This document shows positions 9,504 to 17,289 of a DNA stretch of 64,000 nucleotides, piece after piece. The translations under genes and the position numbers were made by a program. The notes under the pieces are model-generated. The model saw nothing but the letters and a program-made list of their open reading frames with translations, searched no databases and was not told the origin of the DNA. Positions within the stretch are counted from its first letter, which is position 1; every line of letters starts with the position of its first letter. This DNA comes from Draconibacterium orientale (GTDB lineage Bacteria > Bacteroidota > Bacteroidia > Bacteroidales > Prolixibacteraceae): contig NZ_CP007451.1 of NCBI RefSeq assembly GCF_000626635.1, positions 4,384,501-4,448,500 of the forward strand, given 5' to 3'.

Positions 9504-10007
9504 ATGAAACGTATAGCTTTAATTTTATCGGTAGGTCTTTTTTTAATGACCTCGTGTGTTTACGAATCGGGCGTATCAGAAGCCTATTCCAAATACCGTT
9601 TTAAAGATGGTGTAACTACGGTTTCGGTGCCGGGCTGGGTAATTCATCTTGCAGCCGGAATTGGCGATTTGGAAGAGAGCGAACGGGATTTACTGAAAAG
9701 TATCGATGGAGTTAAAGTGATTGCTGTTGAAGACAATAATTTGAATGCCCGAATTGATTTACATGAAGAATTTTACAAAAAAATCAGCGAGAAGAAGGAT
9801 TACGAGCAGCTTATGGTTGTTCGGGAGGAAGATCAGAGCGTAACCATTTTTGGCCGTATGGATGAATCGTTAATAAAAGAAATGGTGATTTTGGTTGGTG
9901 GCGACGACAATGCCCTGATTTACGTTAAAGGCGAAATCAGTCCTGAAATTCTAAATAATCAGATTGATATCTCGAATCCCGATCGTTTTTTAAGCTTTAA
10001 ACATTAA
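9504..10007 (+). CDS. DUF4252 family lipoprotein
   Basis: ATG 9504 gives a lipoprotein signal MKRIALILSVGLFLMTSC with lipobox LMTSC, so the GTG 30 bases upstream is unlikely. The 167-residue product has the alpha/beta pattern of DUF4252: GWVIHLAAG, LLKSIDGVKVIAVED, LMVVREEDQSVTIFGR and IKEMVILVGGDDNALIYVKGEIS. This is the usual form of the family in Bacteroidota, whose function is not known. The protein is predicted to be anchored to a membrane facing the periplasm. Confidence 0.85.
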   Translation: MKRIALILSVGLFLMTSCVYESGVSEAYSKYRFKDGVTTVSVPGWVIHLAAGIGDLEESERDLLKSIDGVKVIAVEDNNLNARIDLHEEFYKKISEKKDYEQLMVVREEDQSVTIFGRMDESLIKEMVILVGGDDNALIYVKGEISPEILNNQIDISNPDRFLSFKH

Positions 10008-10042
10008 TCAGGGCACTGTTGATGACAGTTGCTAATAGCACA

Positions 10043-10074
10043 GTTCTTTAGTTTTCGCTAAAGAACTTTTTTTT
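10043..10074. terminator. Terminator between DUF4252 gene and sulfatase
   Basis: GTTCTTTAG (10043-10051) and CTAAAGAAC (10058-10066) are a perfect 9-bp stem with loop TTTTCG and eight T after it. The converging sulfatase stop codon lies inside it. Confidence 0.85.
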
Positions 10075-11436
10075 ATGTATTTCTGCGTAGCCCAATAATT
10101 CTTCTGCAATGTCGGGATGCTGAAGAATGACGTTCGTTGTTTCGTACGGATCATTTTCCATGTCAAACAGCGAAAGCTCTATTTTGGCCGAATAATCATA
10201 TTTTCCGGGTATTCCATCTTTGCCTTTTATATCCGTCATTGTGCGGTAATTATGCGGAAGATGTAGTTTCCATTTTCCGTTGCCCGATAGTACTGCCTGA
10301 AATTCGCTGTTGTTGGTAAAAGCATAATAATCGTGCGGATTTGTAGCATTGGGTTTTCCGGAGATAATGTCCCAAACGTTTTTTCCGTCTATTTCGGTTT
10401 CGGGAAGCGGAATGTTGGCCACCTCGCAAAGTGTTGGCAGCAAATCGATGGTCATTAAGGCCTGCGTCGATTGCCGGTTACCTTTTAATTCTGCCGGATA
10501 CTTGATAATTGTTGCCGAGCGCGTTCCTCCATCAAAGGTTGTACCTTTTGCTTCGCGAAACGGTGTTGTTCCGGCGTGGTTGCCATAAGAAATCCACGGG
10601 CCGTTATCCGATGAGAAAATCACAATCGTATTCTCCTCAATTCCATTGTCTTTTAATGCCTGGTTTATTTGTCCAAGCGACCAGTCAAGCTCGGTTAAAA
10701 CATCAGCGTATAATCCTTTGCCGGTTATGCCTTCAAACCCGGGGCCGCAAAACAGCGGAACATGCGACATGGCGTGTGGAACGTACATTAAAAACGGTTC
10801 ATCTTTGTGTTTCGAAATAAAATCAACCGCATGTTCGGTGTACCATTTGGTCAGCATTCTTTGGTCGGCCGAATCTACATCTTCAATAGTAATTTCGCCG
10901 TTCTCCCAAAATTGCAGAGGCCATTGTCCCCAGTAATCCGGGCTTTCAGGATGATGCCTCCACATATCGTTGGAGTACATCAAACCGCAGGTTTCATCAA
11001 ATCCCCGGTTTTGAGGCCGTGTTTCCGGTTGATCGCCACAATGCCATTTGCCAAAAAGTGCCGTTTTATATCCGGCATTATTAAATACTTCGCCAATGGT
11101 GGGGAAAGTTGTTTCCAGCCCGCGACCGCCGGGGCCGTGTGCACCAAAAACTTTTGTTCGTCCGGGGTAACAGCCCGAAATAAGTGCCGAACGCGATGCC
11201 GAACAAACAGCCTGTGGTACATAAAAATTACGGAACATTATTCCTTCTTCTGCCAGTTTTGTTACGTTAGGCGTTGCAATACGGGTTTGCCCGAAAGGAG
11301 AGAAATCGGAATACCCCGAATCGTCGAGAAAGATAATTACAACATTGGGTTGTTTGGTTGTTTGAGAATTATTGGAACATGAGTTTAGAAACAAAGCCAA
11401 TACAAACAGGCAAAGAAGTTGGTGTAAGTTCATCAT
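10048..11436 (-). CDS. Arylsulfatase-type sulfatase, lipoprotein
   Basis: The product belongs to the formylglycine-dependent type I sulfatases. A lipoprotein signal (MMNLHQLLCLFVLALFLNSC) is followed by NVVIIFLDDSGYSD with the metal-binding Asp pair, then CSASRSALISG, which fits the C-x-A-x-R maturation motif and keeps Cys for conversion to formylglycine. GKWHCGD and FSSDNGPW complete the active site. Bacteroidota use such enzymes on sulfated polysaccharides, and marine members have many; there is no SusC/SusD pair, glycoside hydrolase or anSME gene nearby, so the substrate is unknown. The length of 462 residues is normal. Confidence 0.93.
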   Translation of the reverse strand: MMNLHQLLCLFVLALFLNSCSNNSQTTKQPNVVIIFLDDSGYSDFSPFGQTRIATPNVTKLAEEGIMFRNFYVPQAVCSASRSALISGCYPGRTKVFGAHGPGGRGLETTFPTIGEVFNNAGYKTALFGKWHCGDQPETRPQNRGFDETCGLMYSNDMWRHHPESPDYWGQWPLQFWENGEITIEDVDSADQRMLTKWYTEHAVDFISKHKDEPFLMYVPHAMSHVPLFCGPGFEGITGKGLYADVLTELDWSLGQINQALKDNGIEENTIVIFSSDNGPWISYGNHAGTTPFREAKGTTFDGGTRSATIIKYPAELKGNRQSTQALMTIDLLPTLCEVANIPLPETEIDGKNVWDIISGKPNATNPHDYYAFTNNSEFQAVLSGNGKWKLHLPHNYRTMTDIKGKDGIPGKYDYSAKIELSLFDMENDPYETTNVILQHPDIAEELLGYAEIHKKKFFSEN

Positions 11437-11536
11437 TTTAAGTTTTAGTATCAGCTAAATTAGCATTAATCTAATTGTCGTAAAATGATTTATAGAAGAG
11501 TAATATAAGTTTTTTAAATTAGGCGAAAGATTTAGT

Positions 11537-13135
11537 ATGAATTTTACCACACAGATTATACTTTTATTGGGCGGACTGGCATTGTTCCTGCATGGGATGA
11601 ATGTAATGACCGACGGCTTAAAAGCTGCCGCCGGAAGCAAAATGAAGTCGTTCTTACAAGGAATGACACGTAACCGCTGGACTTCGCTGGTGGCAGGAAC
11701 CGGAATTACAGCAGTTATACAATCTTCGTCGGTAACCACAGTTTTGGCTGTGGGATTTGTCTCTGCAGGTTTAATCTCTTTTCAAAGCACACTTGGAATT
11801 ATTTTGGGGGCCAACGTTGGTACCACTATCACAGCACAGATTATTGCTTTTAAAATTACAAAAGCCTCGTGGATAATGATTGCCGGCGGATTTTTGGCCG
11901 GGTTTCTATTTAAAAATAAAGTGGTTAAAAATGTAGGTACAATTATTCTTGGCCTCGGTTTGGTTTTTCTGGGAATGAGCGTGATGAGCGATGCAACCGC
12001 GCCGTTAAAAAGCTACGAACCTTTTTTAGACCTCATGGAAGGCCTCGATAATTACCTTTACGGAATATTGATTGGGGCGTTATTTACGGCATTGGTACAA
12101 AGTTCTTCGGCAACCACCGGAATTGTAATTATTATGGCTTCGCAGGGATTAATAGCTATTGAACCGGCCATCGCCATTATTATGGGTGCCAATATTGGTA
12201 CCTGTGTTACGGCAATTTTATCGGCATTGGGCAAACCGAAGGCGGCAGTGCGGGTGGCTGTTTCGCACGTTCTCTTTAAGGTTATTGGAGTTGTACTTTG
12301 GTATGCCTTTATTCCTCAATTGGCTCATTTGGTCGATGCCATTTCTCCAGGTAGTGAAGCACGACAGGTGGCAAATGCGCATACCATTTTTAATTTGGCC
12401 AATACTTTTCTGTTTATCTGGCTGGTAACACCCATTTCAAAACTCGTGGTTTGGTTGGTTCCCGAGAAGAAAAAGAAAGAGGAAAGACTATTTCCGGAGT
12501 TACACCAATTTTATTTAGAAGATGTTAATCTTGCTTTGGATTTATCGCAAACTTCCATTGCCAAACTGGGAGAAAGCGTACTTGAAATATTAAAAGCAGG
12601 TGTTCCGATGGCCTTAACCGGAAAAGAGCACGAATTGGTTGAGCTGCGTTATAAAGATACATTTATAGATAGGGGACATGCCGAAATTTTAACTTTTCTG
12701 CAAATCATACAAAGCCAGTCGATAAGTAAAAATCAAAGCCATATTCTTGAGCGGCAGATTGAGGCTGTAAATGTGATGGAATCGGCAGCCGATGTGGTTA
12801 CTACATCGTTAGTTGAAGCCGCACAACATCGGATAGAAAAAAGCTTTGAAGTAAGCAGCGATACGGTGCAGCGCATAGCAGTTGTTCATAAATTGGCGCT
12901 TGAAGCTTTTTTTATGGCAGTACAATTTTACACCGAAGATGATATTTCAGCAGATGATACACTGGCCAAAGAACAGTTTAAAAAAGAACTTCAGGACGTT
13001 CGGTTATACCTGGTTGAAAGATTATCGGTAAGCGATGAAAACCGTATTGATATTTATCGTTTTGAATCGGAAGTACTGGAGGGCATAAGGCGAATACATG
13101 CTTTGGCAAGGCGGTTAAAAAGAAAGGCTGGATAA
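11537..13135 (+). CDS. Na+/phosphate cotransporter family protein with PhoU-like C-terminus
   Basis: The 532-residue membrane protein has two Na/Pi-cotransporter repeats, each with the QSSS motif: AVIQSSSVTTVLAVG near residue 60 and ALVQSSSATTGIVIIM near residue 190. About eight to ten hydrophobic helices are visible up to residue 310. From about residue 330 a soluble helical PhoU-like region follows. The family imports or exports phosphate with sodium in animals; in bacteria a role in phosphate balance is likely. The gene is divergent from the sulfatase with 100 bases between them. Confidence 0.92.
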   Translation: MNFTTQIILLLGGLALFLHGMNVMTDGLKAAAGSKMKSFLQGMTRNRWTSLVAGTGITAVIQSSSVTTVLAVGFVSAGLISFQSTLGIILGANVGTTITAQIIAFKITKASWIMIAGGFLAGFLFKNKVVKNVGTIILGLGLVFLGMSVMSDATAPLKSYEPFLDLMEGLDNYLYGILIGALFTALVQSSSATTGIVIIMASQGLIAIEPAIAIIMGANIGTCVTAILSALGKPKAAVRVAVSHVLFKVIGVVLWYAFIPQLAHLVDAISPGSEARQVANAHTIFNLANTFLFIWLVTPISKLVVWLVPEKKKKEERLFPELHQFYLEDVNLALDLSQTSIAKLGESVLEILKAGVPMALTGKEHELVELRYKDTFIDRGHAEILTFLQIIQSQSISKNQSHILERQIEAVNVMESAADVVTTSLVEAAQHRIEKSFEVSSDTVQRIAVVHKLALEAFFMAVQFYTEDDISADDTLAKEQFKKELQDVRLYLVERLSVSDENRIDIYRFESEVLEGIRRIHALARRLKRKAG

Positions 13136-13158
13136 TCATTTTCGGCGCTTCTGAAAAG

Positions 13159-13320
13159 TAATACCAATTTGATTATAAAATGCCGTATTGGATATGCCGG
13201 TTATTTTCCGTTTGTACAAGGCGAAAAATTATAGCATAGCCGAGCTACGTTATAATTTTTCAACACAGTAGAAACGGAAAATAACAAATTTATATGCGGC
13301 ATTTGGGGTCAATTTGGTTT
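13159..13320. repeat. Palindromic intergenic element, MITE-like
   Basis: About 160 bases form nested inverted repeats. The outer ends are ATACCAATTTGA (from 13161) and TCAATTTGGTTT (to 13320), with ATGCCG and CGGCAT inside. Inner arms are GTTATTTTCCGTTT and AAACGGAAAATAAC, and the innermost are GAAAAATTATA and TATAATTTTTC around a 16-base centre. No reading frame is present. A collapsed relative with the same ends lies at 63089-63115. Confidence 0.7.
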
Positions 13321-13321
13321 A

Positions 13322-13355
13322 AAAAGAGGCTTGCTCCTTTGAACAGCCTCTTTTC
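13322..13355. terminator. Terminator between Na/Pi transporter and hrpB
   Basis: AAAAGAGGC and GCCTCTTTT pair around a 15-base loop with A and T runs on the two sides, so it can serve both converging genes. Confidence 0.75.
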
Positions 13356-13391
13356 GTTTATATCTATGCGATTGCTTTTTCCCGATTATTC

Positions 13392-15881
13392 TTATGAGTT
13401 GTTTTTCCGTTTTACACCACGCACCGGCTCAGCTTCCAACGGATTATCCGGCCAGTGGTGTTTCGGATACCGTGCTTTCAATTCCTTTTTTACTTCGAAA
13501 TAGGTAGTATTCCAAAAGCTGTTCAAATCATCGGTTACCTGAACAGGCTTAAAGCCTGGCGACAGAAGATGCAGCAGAATTTTTACCTTTCCATTGTTAA
13601 CGGTTGGCGTGTCGAGCAAACCAAATACTTCCTGTAAGCGAACGGCCAAAATCGGTGATTCGCCGTTTGAAGCATATTTAAGCTTAATGTTCGATCCGCT
13701 GGGAACCTGCAGCCGCTCCGGTGCGAGCTTATCCAATAGTTGCTGCAATTCGTAAGGCAGATAATTTTGCAGCACTTTTTTCAAATCGATTTTTTTCAGG
13801 TCTTCCGGCTTTTTTACCTCGTTAAGGTAAGGCGAAAGCCATTCGTAGTTTGTGGCAAGAAGATGACTTGTACTAACATCGGGCCAATTATTTGATGCAT
13901 CCCATAATCGTAAACTATTGATGCGGTTTTGCCATTGTTCCACTTCCTGATTAAAATCGAGCAGCCAGGCACCTTCTTTTTTTAGGACATCAGAAATCGC
14001 CTTTATTTTCTGGTCGATATTATAGTTTTGCAATGGTTTTTGTTGAAGAATAATGCTGCCAATTCGTAATTCCGAAAAAGCAGAAAAACCGCCTCTTTTT
14101 GTATCCCAGCTGATGGATTCAACCGTTTTAACCATCGGAGCAAGATCACGAGGATTTAGTGGCGATGCCAGAAATATACGGCCAACTCCATCGCGGGCAT
14201 TTACACTTGCGATCGACAGCCAGTCTTCATGCGCCAGGTCGTCTTCGTGCCCGGCAGCCGCAATATTTCCGTTAGCCAGTTTAAATTGGGCATTGTTGCC
14301 GGGAGTGGCGTGAGCAATGCGTTGAGGGTAGGCATAAGCCAGCAATAAACCGGTTTCAAACGGATCAGTAGTTGAATTGTCTTCATCAATATTGAGCATT
14401 TTCTGGTATTGCGCAGAAATTTTTGCAATGTGTTTCAACCGTTTGTTTTTTAATGTTCCGGTACGGTAACGGCGCAAAGCTTCAATACGTAAATTTATGT
14501 CTATTCCGGCATCGCGGTTCAACGGATCGCGTTCTTCCAAAATGGCCGCAATATCGCAGGCCAGTGCTGTAAAATTATCGTTTTGTGCCAGAAGTAACAT
14601 GTGTGCCAGTCGGGGATGACAAGGCAGATGATGAATTGCTTTTCCGTGCGCTGTAATTGTTCCATCAGCGATGGCATCCAGTTGTTCCAGCAATTCATTA
14701 GCTTGCAGAACGTGACCTTTTGGCGGGGGAGTGAGCCAGGTCAATTTATTAATATCGTCAACTCCCCATTTGGCCATTTCAAGTACCAGCGAGGCCAGAT
14801 CAGCTTCTTCAATTTCCGGTGTGCGGTGTTTATTCAGGCGATGATGCGTTGCTTTTGTCCACATGCGATAACAAACGCCGGGGCCAAGCCGGCCTGCTCG
14901 TCCGGCCCGCTGATCGGCCGAATCCAAGGTTATTTCTGCCGTTTCAAGTCGCGACAATCCTGTGTTGGGATTGAATTTCAGCGTACGGCTAAAACCGCAG
15001 TCAACAACAACTTTTACGCCTTCAATGGTTAAGCTGGTCTCGGCGATGGATGTAGCAAGAATAATTTTACGCCGTCCATCGCGGCTGGGCATTATTGCGG
15101 CAAACTGTTTGTGTGGCGGTAGCTGTCCGTAGAGCGGATGAATAGCAATTCCTTTGTGTTTATTTCGAAGAATTGCTTCGGTGTTTTTTATTTCTCCTTC
15201 GCCGGGAAGAAACACCAGAATATCGCCATCATGTTTTTCAACTGCTTTTGTAATTACGCGGCTGGTTAATTCAGGAAGAAGCTTTAGGTCGTTATCGCCT
15301 TCATAATGAATTTCAACAGGATACTGACGTCCTTCACTAACCACCGACGGTGCACTAAGCAGCTGTGTAAGTTGTGGCATATTTAGTGTTGCCGACATAA
15401 TCATGATGCGCAAATCAGGGCGTAAAATCTGCTGTGCCTCGCGCGAAAGCGCCAAAGCTACATCGGCAAAGAGACTGCGCTCGTGAAACTCATCGAAAAT
15501 AACCATGCCTATGCCTTCCAATGCATTGTCGCTTTGCAGCATACGCGTTAAAATGCCCTCGGTAACTACTTCCAATTGGGTGGATTCGCATACACAGTTA
15601 TCAAAACGAATGCGGTAACCAACCCGTTTTCCCACCGGCTCACCTAAAAGTTCGGCCAGGCGGGTAGCAATAGTTTTGGCAGCCAGACGGCGCGGTTCAA
15701 GCATGATAATTTTTTGTCCTTTTAGCCAGCATTCTTCCAATAGTACAAGTGGAATAACGGTGCTTTTTCCGGCTCCGGGAGGTGCGTGTACGATTAAGGT
15801 ATTTTCTTCTTGAAGGTGCTGCTTTACCTCGTGGATTACATCAACGATGGGTAAATTGGTAGTATGTGGATCGAAACTCAA
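13392..15881 (-). CDS. hrpB: ATP-dependent helicase HrpB
   Basis: HrpB is a DEAH-box RNA helicase-like protein. Motif I is APPGAGKSTVIPL near residue 38, motif II is FDEFHERSL near residue 127 (DEFH in place of DEAH, as usual for HrpB), motif III is MSATLN, and motif VI is DQRAGRAGRLGPG near residue 315. A helicase-associated domain and the HrpB-type C-terminal domain follow. The length of 829 residues is typical of the family. Its cellular RNA substrate is not defined; inactivation is mild in the species studied. It stands convergent to the Na/Pi transporter. Confidence 0.95.
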   Translation of the reverse strand: MSFDPHTTNLPIVDVIHEVKQHLQEENTLIVHAPPGAGKSTVIPLVLLEECWLKGQKIIMLEPRRLAAKTIATRLAELLGEPVGKRVGYRIRFDNCVCESTQLEVVTEGILTRMLQSDNALEGIGMVIFDEFHERSLFADVALALSREAQQILRPDLRIMIMSATLNMPQLTQLLSAPSVVSEGRQYPVEIHYEGDNDLKLLPELTSRVITKAVEKHDGDILVFLPGEGEIKNTEAILRNKHKGIAIHPLYGQLPPHKQFAAIMPSRDGRRKIILATSIAETSLTIEGVKVVVDCGFSRTLKFNPNTGLSRLETAEITLDSADQRAGRAGRLGPGVCYRMWTKATHHRLNKHRTPEIEEADLASLVLEMAKWGVDDINKLTWLTPPPKGHVLQANELLEQLDAIADGTITAHGKAIHHLPCHPRLAHMLLLAQNDNFTALACDIAAILEERDPLNRDAGIDINLRIEALRRYRTGTLKNKRLKHIAKISAQYQKMLNIDEDNSTTDPFETGLLLAYAYPQRIAHATPGNNAQFKLANGNIAAAGHEDDLAHEDWLSIASVNARDGVGRIFLASPLNPRDLAPMVKTVESISWDTKRGGFSAFSELRIGSIILQQKPLQNYNIDQKIKAISDVLKKEGAWLLDFNQEVEQWQNRINSLRLWDASNNWPDVSTSHLLATNYEWLSPYLNEVKKPEDLKKIDLKKVLQNYLPYELQQLLDKLAPERLQVPSGSNIKLKYASNGESPILAVRLQEVFGLLDTPTVNNGKVKILLHLLSPGFKPVQVTDDLNSFWNTTYFEVKKELKARYPKHHWPDNPLEAEPVRGVKRKNNS

Positions 15882-15921
15882 TTTATCAGATTTAAAACCG
15901 CAAAAGTAGGGCGTTTTTATA

Positions 15922-15957
15922 TAAAAACAGCGGATGAATTAAAACTCATCCGCTGAA
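15922..15957 (-). terminator. Terminator after exonuclease III gene
   Basis: CAGCGGATGA (15928-15937) and TCATCCGCTG (15946-15955) are a perfect 10-bp stem. Read on the minus strand it is followed by TTTTTATATAAAAAC, so it ends the exonuclease III transcript before hrpB. Confidence 0.85.
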
Positions 15958-15978
15958 AAATATTTTATGCTTTGCTAA

Positions 15979-16746
15979 TTAACCGGCAATTTCAATGGCC
16001 ACCGGACAATGGTCGGAGCCCATAACTTCGTTCAGAATGTATGCTTTTTGTACTTGTGGAATGAAGTTTTCGGAAACGAGGAAATAATCGATTCTCCAGC
16101 CTACGTTTTTGCCGCGCGCTCCGGCCCGGTAGCTCCACCACGAATATTTATCGGTAACATCGGGGTAAAAATGGCGAAAGGTATCAACCAGCCCACCTTG
16201 TGTAAAGCGGTCCATCCCGTCGATCTCTTCCTGCATAAAGCCGGCCGATTTATTGTAGTTTGGCTTTGGCCGTGCCAAATCAATAGGGCGGTGGGCTACG
16301 TTAAAATCGCCACACACCACAACCGGTTTCGCTTTTTCCCGTTCTTTCAGGTAGTTGAAAAAGGCCAGATCCCATTCCTGCCGGTAATCCAAACGTTTTA
16401 ATTCGCTGCCCGAGTTGGGTACATACACATTTACCAAATAAAACGTTTCATATTCCAGACATAAAACACGTCCTTCGGTATCGTGATCATCAATTCCCAT
16501 GTCGCGCGAAACGCTTAGCGGTTCCGACTTCGAAAGGATTGCCGTGCCGGAGTAACCTTTCTTTTCGGCCGAATTGGAATAAATATGATAGCCGCTAATT
16601 GGCGCCAGTGTTTCAGCAACCTGGTCATCCTGCGCTTTGGTTTCCTGCAGGCAAAATATGTCGGCATCCAATTGTTTAAAATCTTCAAAAAAATTCTTTT
16701 TGGTAACGGCACGAATTCCGTTTACATTCCACGATATGAGCTTCAT
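15979..16746 (-). CDS. xth: Exodeoxyribonuclease III
   Basis: This is an AP endonuclease and 3'-5' exonuclease of the EEP (exonuclease-endonuclease-phosphatase) fold used in base excision repair. It starts with the family signature MKLISWNVNGIRA, with the catalytic Glu in FCLQETKAQ near residue 35, GDFNVAHRPIDLARPK near residue 148 and the final GSDHCPVAIEI with the active-site His. The 255-residue length matches the ExoA branch. It is transcribed away from the long empty region at 16747-17237. Confidence 0.96.
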   Translation of the reverse strand: MKLISWNVNGIRAVTKKNFFEDFKQLDADIFCLQETKAQDDQVAETLAPISGYHIYSNSAEKKGYSGTAILSKSEPLSVSRDMGIDDHDTEGRVLCLEYETFYLVNVYVPNSGSELKRLDYRQEWDLAFFNYLKEREKAKPVVVCGDFNVAHRPIDLARPKPNYNKSAGFMQEEIDGMDRFTQGGLVDTFRHFYPDVTDKYSWWSYRAGARGKNVGWRIDYFLVSENFIPQVQKAYILNEVMGSDHCPVAIEIAG

Positions 16747-16826
16747 TTTTTTCTTTCAAATTAATATTTGCGGTTAAAATACTAATTACAGTTAAACCGG
16801 GGAAGTGTTCAAAATAAAAAGCAATA

Positions 16827-16988
16827 AAAAACCCGGACGAAAGCCCGGGTTAGAAATTATACTATTTTTAAATTTTTGGAGTATGCTAATTGTATATTAG
16901 AACGAGTTGTTAGCAATAATCAGCAATGATTAAGGGGATCATAAATTTATAATTCGACTTGGTTTTCCTGGCGATATTATTCAATAAA
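16827..16988 (-). ncRNA. Candidate minus-strand small RNA upstream of exonuclease III gene
   Basis: The 490 bases between 16746 and 17238 hold no gene. AACCCGG (16830-16836) pairs with CCGGGTT (16845-16851), and on the minus strand the hairpin is followed by TTTTTTATTGC, a terminator without a gene in front of it. A full Bacteroidota-type promoter (TTG, 17 bases, TATCTTTG) lies upstream on the same strand at 17020-16993. The predicted RNA is about 160 nt. It could also be an attenuated leader of the exonuclease gene 80 bases downstream. I do not recognise the family. Confidence 0.4.
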
Positions 16989-16992
16989 TGCT

Positions 16993-17020
16993 CAAAGATA
17001 TTTCTGAAATTATTTTACAA
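16993..17020 (-). promoter_or_regulatory. Promoter for candidate small RNA
   Basis: Minus-strand TATCTTTG (complement of 16993-17000) fits TAnnTTTG exactly, and TTG (complement of 17018-17020) is 17 bases upstream. Confidence 0.5.
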
Positions 17021-17184
17021 TTCATAAGCACCTATGATACATATCATAAGGGTAACATTGACAGAAAAGTCACGTATATCGCATGAAAAGTTAACCTTTT
17101 ACATTTTGACATAATATGTCACCTTTGGGTTAACAAAACAATAAAGAATTGCTGTTTTATGGTTAATTCTGAAATTTCAATCGA

Positions 17185-17212
17185 TTGATTAAACTTCAAT
17201 TCTGTATTTTTG
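17185..17212 (+). promoter_or_regulatory. Promoter for the PPi-PEPCK-like gene
   Basis: TTG at 17185-17187, 17 bases, then TATTTTTG at 17205-17212, a complete TAnnTTTG promoter. The predicted transcription start (about 17219) is some 19 bases before ATG 17238, which favours that ATG as the natural start. Confidence 0.65.
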
Positions 17213-17289
17213 TTTAAGAACTAGAAATATAATTATTATGAATAAAAAAATCCGCTTCCTCAAAACAAACGAGAAGAGATCGCCGCGAT

